The translations under genes and the position numbers were made by a program. A stretch of DNA of 64,000 nt, from the NCBI GenBank assembly GCA_000496135.1, contig KI542674.1, forward strand, positions 62,001 to 126,000, written 5' to 3'. The notes beneath the pieces are model-generated. The model had not been told where the DNA came from and did no database searches. It saw nothing but the letters and a program-made list of their open reading frames with translations. Positions within the stretch are counted from its first letter, which is position 1; the number at the start of each line of letters is the position of its first letter. Source of the stretch: Thermoplasmatales archaeon E-plasma. GTDB taxonomy: Archaea; Thermoplasmatota; Thermoplasmata; Thermoplasmatales; Thermoplasmataceae. This document shows positions 25,964 to 34,220 of this stretch, piece after piece.

Positions 25964-26956
25964 ATGGCAAAAATTGACCTCTCGCTTTTTCAGGAGGTAA
26001 TAACAAATGAAGAGCTGGACTCACTTGATTTATCGAAATCAACTGCGTATATAGGATTTGAGCCTTCAGGAACAGCACATATAGGAACAGGTCTGATGTG
26101 GACCGATAGAATAAACAACCTCATTTCGGCAGGGGTAACAGTGAAGGTTTTAATGGCTGACTGGCACGCAATGATAAATGATAAACTTGGAGGGGATCTT
26201 GAGAGAATAAGGGAGAGCGGAAGACTGATGGTGAAAACCTTTAACGCTCTCGGGATGGATCCAAAAGTCCAGATAATATGGGCTTCTGATATGGTAAGCT
26301 CTCCTGATTACTGGATGGAAATGCTGAAAGTGGCTAAAAGCTCCAGTCTTTCAAGACTGAGAAGAGCTTTACCCATCATGGGAAGATCGGAGGATGATGC
26401 AGACAGGGATTTTGGAAAATATATCTATCCTTTGATGCAGGTCACTGATATATTCAGACTGGATGTTGATATCTGCATGGGTGGTATGGATCAGAGACAC
26501 GCTCACATGCTGGCCAGGGATATTGCAGAAAAAATTGGGGCAAAAAAGGCAATTTCTCTTCATGGCCCTCTAATAGGCAGCCTGAAGGGAACAGGAAGAA
26601 TGGATTCAGAGAATTTCAAGAAAATGTCCAAAAGTGATCCGGATTCAGGAATCCTTGTAAGCGATGCCCCGGAGGAAATAAAGAGAAAAATAAACCAGGC
26701 TTTCTGCCCAGTTGGGGAAACTAAGGGAAATCCTGTTATAGAGATTGCAAAATTTGCAATATTACCAAGAACTCATACCCTTGAGATTAAAAGACCCGAA
26801 AAGAAGGGCGGGCCAATATATATTAACAGCGCAGAAGAACTTGAATCTCTCTATTCTCAGGAGAATATTCATCCAATGGATCTAAAGGCTTCTGTCACTG
26901 ATTATCTAATAAAAATACTTGAACCTGCGAGGGACATATACAAAGGAAATCCGTAG
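25964..26956 (+). CDS. tyrS: Tyrosyl-tRNA synthetase
   Basis: 330 residues from ATG 25964, preceded by aaggtgatt, which contains the GGTGAT anti-16S sequence. An upstream in-frame GTG at 25946 would add six residues and is less likely. AYIGFEPSGTAHIGTGLM is the Rossmann start with the HIGH-like HIGT. YPLMQVTDIFRLDVDICMGGMDQRHAHMLARD is the tyrosine and ATP pocket, and KKMSKSDP is the KMSKS loop. The compact length and lack of an S4 domain are those of archaeal/eukaryotic TyrRS. It is the last gene of the smc run. Confidence 0.95.
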   Translation: MAKIDLSLFQEVITNEELDSLDLSKSTAYIGFEPSGTAHIGTGLMWTDRINNLISAGVTVKVLMADWHAMINDKLGGDLERIRESGRLMVKTFNALGMDPKVQIIWASDMVSSPDYWMEMLKVAKSSSLSRLRRALPIMGRSEDDADRDFGKYIYPLMQVTDIFRLDVDICMGGMDQRHAHMLARDIAEKIGAKKAISLHGPLIGSLKGTGRMDSENFKKMSKSDPDSGILVSDAPEEIKRKINQAFCPVGETKGNPVIEIAKFAILPRTHTLEIKRPEKKGGPIYINSAEELESLYSQENIHPMDLKASVTDYLIKILEPARDIYKGNP

Positions 26957-26976
26957 TTCAAAAAGGGAAAAGAAGA

Positions 26977-27726
26977 TTAAATGTTCTTGATCTTCTGGGC
27001 AAGTTCCATAGCTCTGTTAACATCCTCGCTTTCCAGGGCCATGTCCACAGCCAGATCATACACGTAAGAAATTATTTCCTTGAATTCTGCCTTCTCCTTT
27101 TTTGTTTTCATTGATGCAATAATCCTGTCTGCGGTTTCCATTCCATTCTTTACTTCCTCTTCGGCCTTGATTGCGTCACCTTTCTCACGAAATACTTTTA
27201 TTAGACCGGCTTCTGCTTCAAAGTATGTATCCCAGTCATTGATTTTTTTGGATCTTTCAAGAACTTCCCTGAATATTTCTATGGCCTCGTTCATTGACCT
27301 CTTTTTACCGGACAGGATATCTGCCTTTGAAGATAGTATTGCAAGTTCTAGCTGATCATCTTCAATTTTTCTGGCAAGTGCTATTCCCTTTTCTATACTT
27401 TCTATTGCTTTTGCGGAATCCCCGCTTTCGTCAAGAAGATAGGCATAATTCATATAGTCCAGTGCAAGCCCTGCAATATCGCCAATTTTTTCCCTCAGGG
27501 ACAGACACTTCGCCATGTAACTTATGGAATTGTTGGTTCTGAATTTTTCAAGACCGTAATATGCCTGTGACATCTTACTGTAAATTTCACACAGCTCCTC
27601 ATCCTTACCCTCATTCTTCTGAGCAAGCACATTGAGAATTCTAAGAGAATCCATGAATTTTCCCTTTTCCATAAGCTTGTCAGCCTGATTCATATCAGGT
27701 TCTTTTTCTATCTTTTCATCTGTCAT
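26977..27726 (-). CDS. Tetratricopeptide-repeat protein
   Basis: 249 residues, all helical. Repeats of about 40 residues are visible: QADKLMEKGKFMDSLRILNVLAQ, GLALDYMNYAYLLDESGDSAKAIESIEKG, and DTYFEAEAGLIKVFREKGDAIKAEEEV, with the Ala/Gly/Tyr pattern of TPR helices. Such proteins act as protein-binding scaffolds. Its ATG overlaps the HMG-CoA reductase stop by four bases (ATGA), so it is made with that enzyme, though a functional link is not evident. Partner unknown. Confidence 0.8.
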   Translation of the reverse strand: MTDEKIEKEPDMNQADKLMEKGKFMDSLRILNVLAQKNEGKDEELCEIYSKMSQAYYGLEKFRTNNSISYMAKCLSLREKIGDIAGLALDYMNYAYLLDESGDSAKAIESIEKGIALARKIEDDQLELAILSSKADILSGKKRSMNEAIEIFREVLERSKKINDWDTYFEAEAGLIKVFREKGDAIKAEEEVKNGMETADRIIASMKTKKEKAEFKEIISYVYDLAVDMALESEDVNRAMELAQKIKNI

Positions 27727-29000
27727 TTATGTTCACCCGGATTTTTTCTTATTTCAGCTAATACTTCACCTGCTCTTGTCATTGATATTTTCCCCTCTTT
27801 CTTAAGGATTTCAGATACCATATCTATTTCTTTGCCTTTCGCACCTGCAGCGATAGCAAGATTTCTGGAATGCAAACCCATATGCCCTTTCTGAATCCCT
27901 TCATCGCTTAATGCCCTTACTGCTGCGAAATTTTGCGCAAGACCAACCGCTGCAACCACAGACTGAAATTCTTCTGTTGTTGTTACTCCTAGTATTTTTC
28001 TTGCTATTACCGCTTTTGGAACATTTGAAGTTGTTCCGCCGACTGTACCTATTGCCAGAGGAATACTTATCTTCCCAACAATGTTTCCGTTTTCATCCTG
28101 AGAAAAACGTGACAGAGAAGTATACGATCCATTCATGGATGCATACGCATGTGCATTAGCCTCTGCCTGACGCCAGTCATTCATTGTTGCAATGAGTACC
28201 GCGTCAACTCCATTCATTATTCCCTTGTTATGTGTAACAGCTCTGAAAATATCGTATTTTGCCATTTCCGATGCTTTCACTATCCTTTTAACGACTCTGG
28301 AACCGCCAATATCTTCTGCCTTGAACACTGCCTCCGCCTTTGAAATCCTTCCTGGTGTGAGGTTGCTCAGTATTCGTAAAACAACTTCTCCTCCAGTTAG
28401 TTCTTCGAGATATGGAGCTGTAATTTCGCACATGGAATTTATGACGTTTGCTCCCATTGCCGCACCAACATCAACCATGAGATGAACAATAATCGTTTTT
28501 TTCAGTACAGGAAGTATTCTTATTTCAAGATCAACGGCACCTTTCTTCATTTCACGGAGTGTTTTACTTACAGAATTAGCCAGGGTCAGTATCTGTGATT
28601 TCTGTTCTTCTATGACCTTGATTGATCCCATTATATCTGGAACTTCAGTTATTTGAATCTGCCCAATCATCATGGAATTTGTGGACATCGCGGTAAAGCC
28701 ACCCGATTTTCTAGCTATTTTTGCTGCGTTTGAACATGCAGCAATAACAGATGGTTCCTCCACTGCCATAGGTATAAGATATTCTTTCCCGTTTATGAGG
28801 AAGTTTGTAGCAATACCGAATGGTATTTCCATGGCTGTAATGAAGTTCTCAATGAGCTTATCGCCAATTTCCGGATTTAGAGTACCGGTATTTTTAAGCA
28901 AATTTATCTGATCATTATCCAGATCTGAAAAAGCAGATACCAGTTCTATCCGCTCCTTAATTGTTTTCTTATAAAATTCCCTGAGTTCTGAGGAATGCAT
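27723..29000 (-). CDS. mvaA: Hydroxymethylglutaryl-CoA reductase, class II
   Basis: 425 residues, the length of class II enzymes. AVEEPSVIAACSNAAK carries the catalytic Glu. DVGAAMGANVINSMCE is the nucleotide-binding DxxxAMGxN block. NKGIMNGVDAVLIATMNDWR has the catalytic Lys and Asp, and GHMGLHSRNLA the catalytic His. It reduces HMG-CoA to mevalonate, the committed step to archaeal isoprenoid lipids. Although class II enzymes are called degradative from Pseudomonas mevalonii, Thermoplasmatales and Archaeoglobus use this form, so a biosynthetic role is expected. It is followed by the TPR gene in the same unit. Confidence 0.93.
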   Translation of the reverse strand: MHSSELREFYKKTIKERIELVSAFSDLDNDQINLLKNTGTLNPEIGDKLIENFITAMEIPFGIATNFLINGKEYLIPMAVEEPSVIAACSNAAKIARKSGGFTAMSTNSMMIGQIQITEVPDIMGSIKVIEEQKSQILTLANSVSKTLREMKKGAVDLEIRILPVLKKTIIVHLMVDVGAAMGANVINSMCEITAPYLEELTGGEVVLRILSNLTPGRISKAEAVFKAEDIGGSRVVKRIVKASEMAKYDIFRAVTHNKGIMNGVDAVLIATMNDWRQAEANAHAYASMNGSYTSLSRFSQDENGNIVGKISIPLAIGTVGGTTSNVPKAVIARKILGVTTTEEFQSVVAAVGLAQNFAAVRALSDEGIQKGHMGLHSRNLAIAAGAKGKEIDMVSEILKKEGKISMTRAGEVLAEIRKNPGEHK

Positions 29001-29107
29001 TATAAGGTGATAGGTACGAACTTAAACAATTTTTCTAATGCATAATTGAATTGAATATGGGAAGTCTTTATTTAACAACAGATTTATGGATTGCTTTGAC
29101 CAGCTTT

Positions 29108-29121
29108 ACCTATTAATAGGT
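29108..29121. promoter_or_regulatory. 14-bp perfect palindrome upstream of the LOG-like gene
   Basis: ACCTATTAATAGGT reads the same on both strands and lies 18-31 bases before the GTG at 29139, where the TATA/BRE region would be for a leaderless transcript. It is a good candidate operator, with the regulator unknown. Confidence 0.4.
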
Positions 29122-29138
29122 TTAATTTATGTACTCCA

Positions 29139-29660
29139 GTGAAAGAATCATATAACATAGGTGTCCTGGGTGGAGCTTCTCCGCAGGAAAAATATCTGAA
29201 AATTGCGGAGAGGGTCGGTGAACTTATCGCCAAGAGCGGGCATATTCTCATTAATGGTGGATTAAGCGGCGTAATGGAATATGCCGCCAAGGGCGCTTAT
29301 GAAGCGGGTGGTGTTGTTGTTGGGATACTTCCCGGATATGACCACAACGAAGCAAACCGATTTACAACTGTTCAAATACCAACCGGCATTGGTTTCGCAA
29401 GAAATTTTCTTATAATACGGGCATGCCACTCTCTCATTGCCATCGACGGGTCCAATGGAACAATATCAGAATCATCCTTTGCAATATCAGAGGGAAAATC
29501 TGTAATATCACTGGATTCCATTGAACTGAAACCAAAGAGAGAATGGGAGGGTAGTTTCATTAGAGCAAATGGCCCGGAAGATGCAGTGGAAAAGGCCATC
29601 GATGAAGCAGAAAAATTGTCCATCAAAAATGTAAGAAAAGATAGTTCAGTCAATGAATAA
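29139..29660 (+). CDS. LOG-like protein (TIGR00725-type, lysine decarboxylase fold)
   Basis: 173 residues from a GTG start. IGVLGGASPQEKYLKIAERVGEL and LINGGLSGVMEYAAKGA match the Rossmann-like LOG/TIGR00725 family; related enzymes hydrolyse nucleoside 5'-monophosphates to base and ribose phosphate. The canonical PGGxGTxxE reads DGSNGTISE here, keeping the Gly-Thr and Glu but not the PGG, as is usual in TIGR00725 members. Activity is therefore uncertain. Its 3' end overlaps the convergent thiI gene by 11 bases, and a palindrome sits in its promoter region. Confidence 0.75.
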   Translation: MKESYNIGVLGGASPQEKYLKIAERVGELIAKSGHILINGGLSGVMEYAAKGAYEAGGVVVGILPGYDHNEANRFTTVQIPTGIGFARNFLIIRACHSLIAIDGSNGTISESSFAISEGKSVISLDSIELKPKREWEGSFIRANGPEDAVEKAIDEAEKLSIKNVRKDSSVNE

Positions 29661-31083
29661 TCTTCTTTGTTTCCTCAATCTTTCTTAATTTTTCTGCAGA
29701 ATAATATTTTGATCTTATTCCGTAATCTCTTGCAAGCGACGCGAGATACGCACTCTGCAGCCCCATGCTGCAATAAAATATCATTTTGTCAGGATGATCT
29801 TTAGACTTGATCAAATCTATTGCCTTAGGCAATGGAATGTTCAGTGAATTCCCATAGTGCCAGTTTTTATATTCAACTGGATTCCTGAGATCTATTACGA
29901 GTTCTGACCCTGAAATATCATAATCCTCAATATTAATTTCATCAAGAATCCTGATGGCCCTGGCTGTCTTCTTAACGCGTATTGATGAAACTGCTTTTTC
30001 AATAAAATTAACATTTTGCATATCTGAATCCAGTTCTTCTTTCTTTATCCGCGTAATTGGTGTTTCCGCAAACAGGGAGCAGAATTCACCCATTGGTGAG
30101 GTCGGAAACGTACCAATCTTTCTGGCCAAATCGGATATTTCATCCTTATCGAATCCTATGAGGGGCCTCAATACAGGTATTGTCATGCCACTGCTCAGTT
30201 CTTTAATATTCTCCGGGGTCTGCGAGGATACCTGACCGGACGATTCTCCGGTGATTATTCCATTGTATCTGTGCTCTATGGCAACTGCCTCTGCAATGGA
30301 ATACATTATCTTCTTGAAAGTCACATTGGGATATTTAATTATTTTTCTGTTCATCATTTCCGGTATATAGGGTCTGAAGTCACAAATAAAGGTGTTTGAG
30401 CTGTATCCATATGACCAGCGATTATGCAATATGGAAATGGCACGGTAAAATTCCATGGTATCAATTGGATCTGCCATCGATATAAAGAGAAAGTCCACAG
30501 GGGAACCTCTCTTCATCATCATCCATGCTGCAACCGGAGAATCAATCCCCCCTGAAACCAATGCAAGATACCTGCCTTCAGTTGCCAGTGGTAAGCCACC
30601 TGGGCCCTTCATTTTTTCTGTAAAATAATATACCTGATTATCTCGTATCTCTATGTAAACCTCTACCTGCGGGTTATCAAGATCTACTCCTGATGATTTT
30701 TCATAAAGCTTGTCAGCAATCGCCCTCGATACATCCATTGACTTAAAACTGTGATCACCAATTCTTCTTGTTCTTACAGAAAAGGTTTTTCCTGTTACCT
30801 GTTCTGCAAAGAGCTCATATGCTGTTTCTACTATATCCTCGATTTCCGTTAATTTGAATCTCTTAGCTTTAGAATATGATTTTACCCCAAAAATTCTAGA
30901 CAAAATATTGCAAATTGAATCTTCATCTGATTCAACATATATTCTGCCAAACACACACTTAACTTCCGCGGTAAGACCGTTTGTATTCAATGCATATTTT
31001 ATATTGCTGACCAACCTTGATTCCATTTGTCTTCTGGAACTTTTTCCCTTGAGGCCTATCTCTGAGTATCTTATAATGTACAT
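29650..31083 (-). CDS. thiI: tRNA 4-thiouridine sulfurtransferase ThiI with rhodanese domain
   Basis: 477 residues in three parts. An N-terminal ferredoxin-like and THUMP region (~1-160; RYSEIGLKGKSS) binds tRNA. A PP-loop ATPase follows (LALVSGGIDSPVAAWMM, ~175-191) and adenylates U8. The C-terminal rhodanese domain (~395-470) has the persulfide Cys438 in IFYCSMGLQSA. GEFCSLFAE carries the second Cys that forms the disulfide during turnover in the E. coli enzyme. It makes 4-thiouridine in tRNA and may supply sulfur for thiamine. Many archaeal ThiI proteins lack the rhodanese domain. The gene lies 10 bases after the coproheme-decarboxylase-like gene. Confidence 0.92.
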   Translation of the reverse strand: MYIIRYSEIGLKGKSSRRQMESRLVSNIKYALNTNGLTAEVKCVFGRIYVESDEDSICNILSRIFGVKSYSKAKRFKLTEIEDIVETAYELFAEQVTGKTFSVRTRRIGDHSFKSMDVSRAIADKLYEKSSGVDLDNPQVEVYIEIRDNQVYYFTEKMKGPGGLPLATEGRYLALVSGGIDSPVAAWMMMKRGSPVDFLFISMADPIDTMEFYRAISILHNRWSYGYSSNTFICDFRPYIPEMMNRKIIKYPNVTFKKIMYSIAEAVAIEHRYNGIITGESSGQVSSQTPENIKELSSGMTIPVLRPLIGFDKDEISDLARKIGTFPTSPMGEFCSLFAETPITRIKKEELDSDMQNVNFIEKAVSSIRVKKTARAIRILDEINIEDYDISGSELVIDLRNPVEYKNWHYGNSLNIPLPKAIDLIKSKDHPDKMIFYCSMGLQSAYLASLARDYGIRSKYYSAEKLRKIEETKKIIH

Positions 31084-31093
31084 TCCTTCTTCC

Positions 31094-31786
31094 TTACTCT
31101 ATGTTTACCCCAATTAATATTGGCTCCTCCTTTGTAATCCACTTTCTTGCCGTCACTTCACGAAGAGATTCAGCTACTTTCATCCATCTGTACAGCGAAT
31201 CTACTTCATATAAAACAGCAAATTCCTGGTCTGCAATGCTGAAAGAATATGTTGTATAAGACAGGATTCCCTGGTTCATAGGGTGTGTCATTGCAGTTTT
31301 TATGTGTTCATCCATTATTTTCTTTCTTGTCTCATAATCAATAAGATACCACTCAGGGTCCTTACTCATGGGATATCCTACAAAATATTTCAGACCCTTC
31401 TTTTTCAGATCTTCTTCAATATGTGTTGCATTTTTTAGATATGGAGATTTTACATAAATGGAAAGCATGCTGAATGTGGATTTGGCCAGATGCCCAGATT
31501 TTGAATAAATGACATCCATTGCATCCCTTATAATTGACGGGTTTCTTGATGACAGCCAGATTATGAAATCTGAATCGTATCTGAGAGATCGGTATATCCT
31601 GGTATGTATGATTCCATTTATCTCATCAGGCAGGGTAGCAAATTCTTTGAAAATTTTTATAATATCTTCATTGGTTTTCCAGTGTTTTTCCCTTATTTTA
31701 AGGCAGAGAACCTGCATGTAAATTACATCTTTATCTTCATTAATTTCAGGATATGATTTTTTTTCATTTATAACGGAATCACCCAT
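31094..31786 (-). CDS. hemQ: Coproheme decarboxylase-like protein (ChdC/HemQ, chlorite dismutase family)
   Basis: 230 residues. YFVGYPMSKDPEWYLIDYE aligns with the YPMSK...NWYMLP block of bacterial ChdC. Tyr138 (radical Tyr), Lys142 and Trp146 are in place, and His161 in MDEHIK matches the proximal heme His once a four-residue loop deletion is allowed. The family consensus AESLREVTARKWI closes the domain. ChdC converts coproheme to heme b by two oxidative decarboxylations. With hemE and a Tyr-type ferrochelatase 18 kb away, it would complete a coproporphyrin-dependent route. Co-transcribed with thiI. Chlorite dismutases would have an active-site Arg and are less likely. Related Thermoplasma proteins have been annotated only as chlorite dismutase-like. 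Confidence 0.82.
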   Translation of the reverse strand: MGDSVINEKKSYPEINEDKDVIYMQVLCLKIREKHWKTNEDIIKIFKEFATLPDEINGIIHTRIYRSLRYDSDFIIWLSSRNPSIIRDAMDVIYSKSGHLAKSTFSMLSIYVKSPYLKNATHIEEDLKKKGLKYFVGYPMSKDPEWYLIDYETRKKIMDEHIKTAMTHPMNQGILSYTTYSFSIADQEFAVLYEVDSLYRWMKVAESLREVTARKWITKEEPILIGVNIE

Positions 31787-32140
31787 ATTTGTAATTACTT
31801 TCCATATAATAAAAGGTGTGAGATCAAAACTCCACGTTTGAAAGAGGTAATTTCTCTTTACAATTCATGGAGATGAATCTAATAATGCCTCATTTTTTTA
31901 ATATAATTGTAAAATTCACTGAAACATAAAAAAGTCATTTTCCAATTTAAGAAGTATTTTTGAAGTATCAGCAATGGTTATTAATTTGCAGTGACATAAA
32001 AATTCGGTGACAATTAAGGTTATGTCATACCTTAGACTGTCCTTAAAGCATCATAGAAATAAATCTTCTATTCAAGTTTACGTTTGTATATTCCTTAACA
32101 TTATATTTAATCAAATATTTTATTATTTGTATAACTTATA

Positions 32141-32150
32141 CTTATATATT
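32141..32150 (+). promoter_or_regulatory. TATA box of the homogentisate operon
   Basis: cttatatatt, 62-71 bases before the hpd ATG. Transcription would start near 32172, inside the hairpin-forming sequence at 32164-32183. Confidence 0.45.
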
Positions 32151-32163
32151 TTGTACCAAGACA

Positions 32164-32183
32164 CTCTGTAGCACGGTGCAGAG
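32164..32183 (+). promoter_or_regulatory. Inverted repeat at the hpd transcription start
   Basis: CTCTGTAGCACGGTGCAGAG can pair over seven positions (five Watson-Crick pairs CTCTG/CAGAG, then T-G and A-T) around a six-base loop. It lies 31 bases downstream of the TATA midpoint region and 29 bases before the ATG. It is a candidate operator for a tyrosine/phenylalanine-responsive regulator; this is inference. Confidence 0.35.
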
Positions 32184-32211
32184 CCGATTCTAGATAAACT
32201 TATTATAGTTC

Positions 32212-33315
32212 ATGAGATTTTATTCTATGGCATCGGATAAGATTTTAGACTCTGTAGACACACTGGAATTCTACGTTGGATCGGCTAAGGAGTGGAGTTA
32301 TTTTCACCAATATGGTTTAGGATTTAAACTTGTAGGGTATTCCGGACCGGAAACAGGAGTCAGAGACAGAGTCTCTTACCTTTTGAAACAGGGAGATATA
32401 AAATTCATTTTCACCAATACGCTATTTCCAACATCTCCGATAATAGAACATACCAGAATTCATGGAGACGGCGTTAGAGATATTTCTATGAAAGTCCCCG
32501 ACATAAATGAAACCATTGCTGAAATAGACAGAAGAGGCGTCGTTAAGCACGGCCCCGTTAAAAAGATAAAAACAGATAATGGAACTCTTTACAGCTCAAT
32601 TTCAAAATCATTTGGGGAAACACTCCATTCTCTCAATGATTATGGTGAATACGAGGATGAGCTCCCTCCGGGATTTAAGGAAATCGAATCCCCTGATATC
32701 AAACCTACCGGCATAAAAAAAATAGATCATATCGTTGGAAATGTGGAGGATAAGAAAATGGATCAATGGGTTGAATATTACACTAAAGGTTTTGGATTCG
32801 ACCAGCTCATAAGCTTTGATGATAAGGACATAAGCACTGAATATTCTGCCCTCAGGTCGAAGGTTGTTCATTACAATAACAGAAAGATAATATTTCCAAT
32901 AAATGAACCAGCTTTAGGTTTGAAGAAGTCTCAGATTCAGGAATATATTGATTATTACAATTCACCAGGTGTGCAACATATTGCCATGGAGACAGATGAC
33001 ATAATAAAAACAGTTGCGGATATGAAGGCAAGGGGCATAGAATTTCTCTCAACTCCAAAGATATATTACGAAACGCTGGAAGACAGGGTAGGGAAAATAA
33101 AGGAAGACATTGACAAACTTCAGGAACTTGATATTCTGGTAGATAGAGATGATGATGGATATCTCTTACAGATATTCACAAAGCCAGTGGGAGACCGACC
33201 TACAGTATTCTATGAGGTTATACAGAGAAGAGGCGCTACATCCTTTGGAAAGGGAAACTTCAAATCACTTTTCCAGTCTATTGAATTAGAACAGGCTAAG
33301 AGAGGAAACCTTTAA
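32212..33315 (+). CDS. hpd: 4-hydroxyphenylpyruvate dioxygenase
   Basis: 367 residues with the two vicinal-oxygen-chelate halves of HPPD. The iron ligands are His173 (KKIDHIVGNV), His256 (SPGVQHIAMETDD) and Glu335 (PTVFYEVIQR). LEFYVGSAKEWSYFHQYGLGF opens the N-terminal domain. It turns 4-hydroxyphenylpyruvate, O2 and Fe(II) into homogentisate. An alternative start at ATG 32227 (MASDKILD) is also possible. First gene of a four-gene operon with gaps or overlaps of 11, -1 and -4 bases, which continues the pathway. It requires oxygen, so the organism respires aerobically at least at times. Confidence 0.94.
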   Translation: MRFYSMASDKILDSVDTLEFYVGSAKEWSYFHQYGLGFKLVGYSGPETGVRDRVSYLLKQGDIKFIFTNTLFPTSPIIEHTRIHGDGVRDISMKVPDINETIAEIDRRGVVKHGPVKKIKTDNGTLYSSISKSFGETLHSLNDYGEYEDELPPGFKEIESPDIKPTGIKKIDHIVGNVEDKKMDQWVEYYTKGFGFDQLISFDDKDISTEYSALRSKVVHYNNRKIIFPINEPALGLKKSQIQEYIDYYNSPGVQHIAMETDDIIKTVADMKARGIEFLSTPKIYYETLEDRVGKIKEDIDKLQELDILVDRDDDGYLLQIFTKPVGDRPTVFYEVIQRRGATSFGKGNFKSLFQSIELEQAKRGNL

Positions 33316-33326
33316 GCTGATACCAT

Positions 33327-34220
33327 ATGAGAATAGGAAGAATAATCTCCAACGATCGAGTGGTAACAGTTATTTTCAGGGAAAACAAAGCATATGACGC
33401 CACAAAAATATTCGATATCTCTGAAGAACATCTGGAAAGGGATTTCTTTAAGGCATTTACTGAAAATGAACCATCGGATACATCATTTAAGGATTCATAC
33501 ATAATCACAAAGATTGATTCATATCTTTCTCCATTAAAATATCCCGGACAGATAAGAGATTTCTATGCCTTTGAAGATCATGTGAAAAATTCCAGAAGGA
33601 GAAGAGGCCTTGACATGGAACCGGAATGGTATAAGATTCCAGCTTACTATTACACCTCAAACAGTGGCTTAATACCGCATGGAGGATCACTCAAATACCC
33701 TTCTTTCACTGAAGAACTTGATTTTGAAATGGAAATTGGAATTATAATTGGAAGAAGCGGAATAGATATTTCAGAAGAAGATGCTCTCAGTCATATATTT
33801 GGCATGATACTTATGAACGATTGGAGCGCCAGGGATCTTCAGCGCAGGGAAATGAAAATAGGTCTTGGTCCGTCAAAATCAAAGGATTTTGGAACAGGTA
33901 TAGGAGATTGCATTGTCACTCTTAAGGATCTCAAACCACTCATAAAAAATGGCAAATTTGACATACCTGTAGAGACCCAAATTAATGGTCACCTCTTTGG
34001 TGAATCAAATCTAAAAAGAATCTACTGGCCTGTTGAGAAGTTGATAAGTTATGCTTCAATGTCTTCTCAGTTAAAAGCAGGGGACATTATAATGACCGGC
34101 ACTATGCCAGGGGGTTGCATCACTGAAATGCCTCAGGAAAAACCCAGGTGGATTCAGAAAAACGATGAAGTTTTAATGCAGTCTCCGATTCTTGGTAATC
34201 TATCGAATAAGGTGATTTAA
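33327..34220 (+). CDS. Fumarylacetoacetate hydrolase family protein (homogentisate operon)
   Basis: 297 residues. The FAH catalytic core has DFEMEIGIIIGRSG (metal Glu pair), MNDWSARDLQRREM and FGTGIGDCIV, ending PGDIIMTGTMPG-like (KAGDIIMTGTMPGG). IRDFYAFEDHVKNSRRRRG precedes it. Given its place between hpd and hmgA it should cleave maleylacetoacetate or fumarylacetoacetate to acetoacetate and a C4 acid. It is shorter than animal FAH (about 420) and lacks that N-terminal SH3-like domain. No isomerase gene of the glutathione-dependent type is nearby, so direct cleavage of the maleyl isomer is possible. The stop overlaps the next ATG by one base. Confidence 0.85.
   Translation: MRIGRIISNDRVVTVIFRENKAYDATKIFDISEEHLERDFFKAFTENEPSDTSFKDSYIITKIDSYLSPLKYPGQIRDFYAFEDHVKNSRRRRGLDMEPEWYKIPAYYYTSNSGLIPHGGSLKYPSFTEELDFEMEIGIIIGRSGIDISEEDALSHIFGMILMNDWSARDLQRREMKIGLGPSKSKDFGTGIGDCIVTLKDLKPLIKNGKFDIPVETQINGHLFGESNLKRIYWPVEKLISYASMSSQLKAGDIIMTGTMPGGCITEMPQEKPRWIQKNDEVLMQSPILGNLSNKVI

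Larger units (their letters stand above)
31787..32211. other. 425-base divergent promoter region
   Basis: This lies between the hemQ-like gene (minus) and hpd (plus) and has no open frame. It holds a minus-strand TATA-like tattatat (31804-31812), about 18-26 bases before hemQ, and a plus-strand cttatatatt (32141-32150) for hpd. It also has two inverted repeats near hemQ, AAAGAG/CTCTTT (31841-31859) and ATTCAT/ATGAAT (31863-31878). The middle (31880-32100) is AT-rich without clear structure. Its length is unusual for this compact window and suggests control elements. Confidence 0.5.

Noticed and set aside
31094-31786. True chlorite dismutase
   Set aside because: The YPMSK block with Tyr and Lys is that of coproheme decarboxylases; the chlorite dismutase active-site Arg context is not seen.
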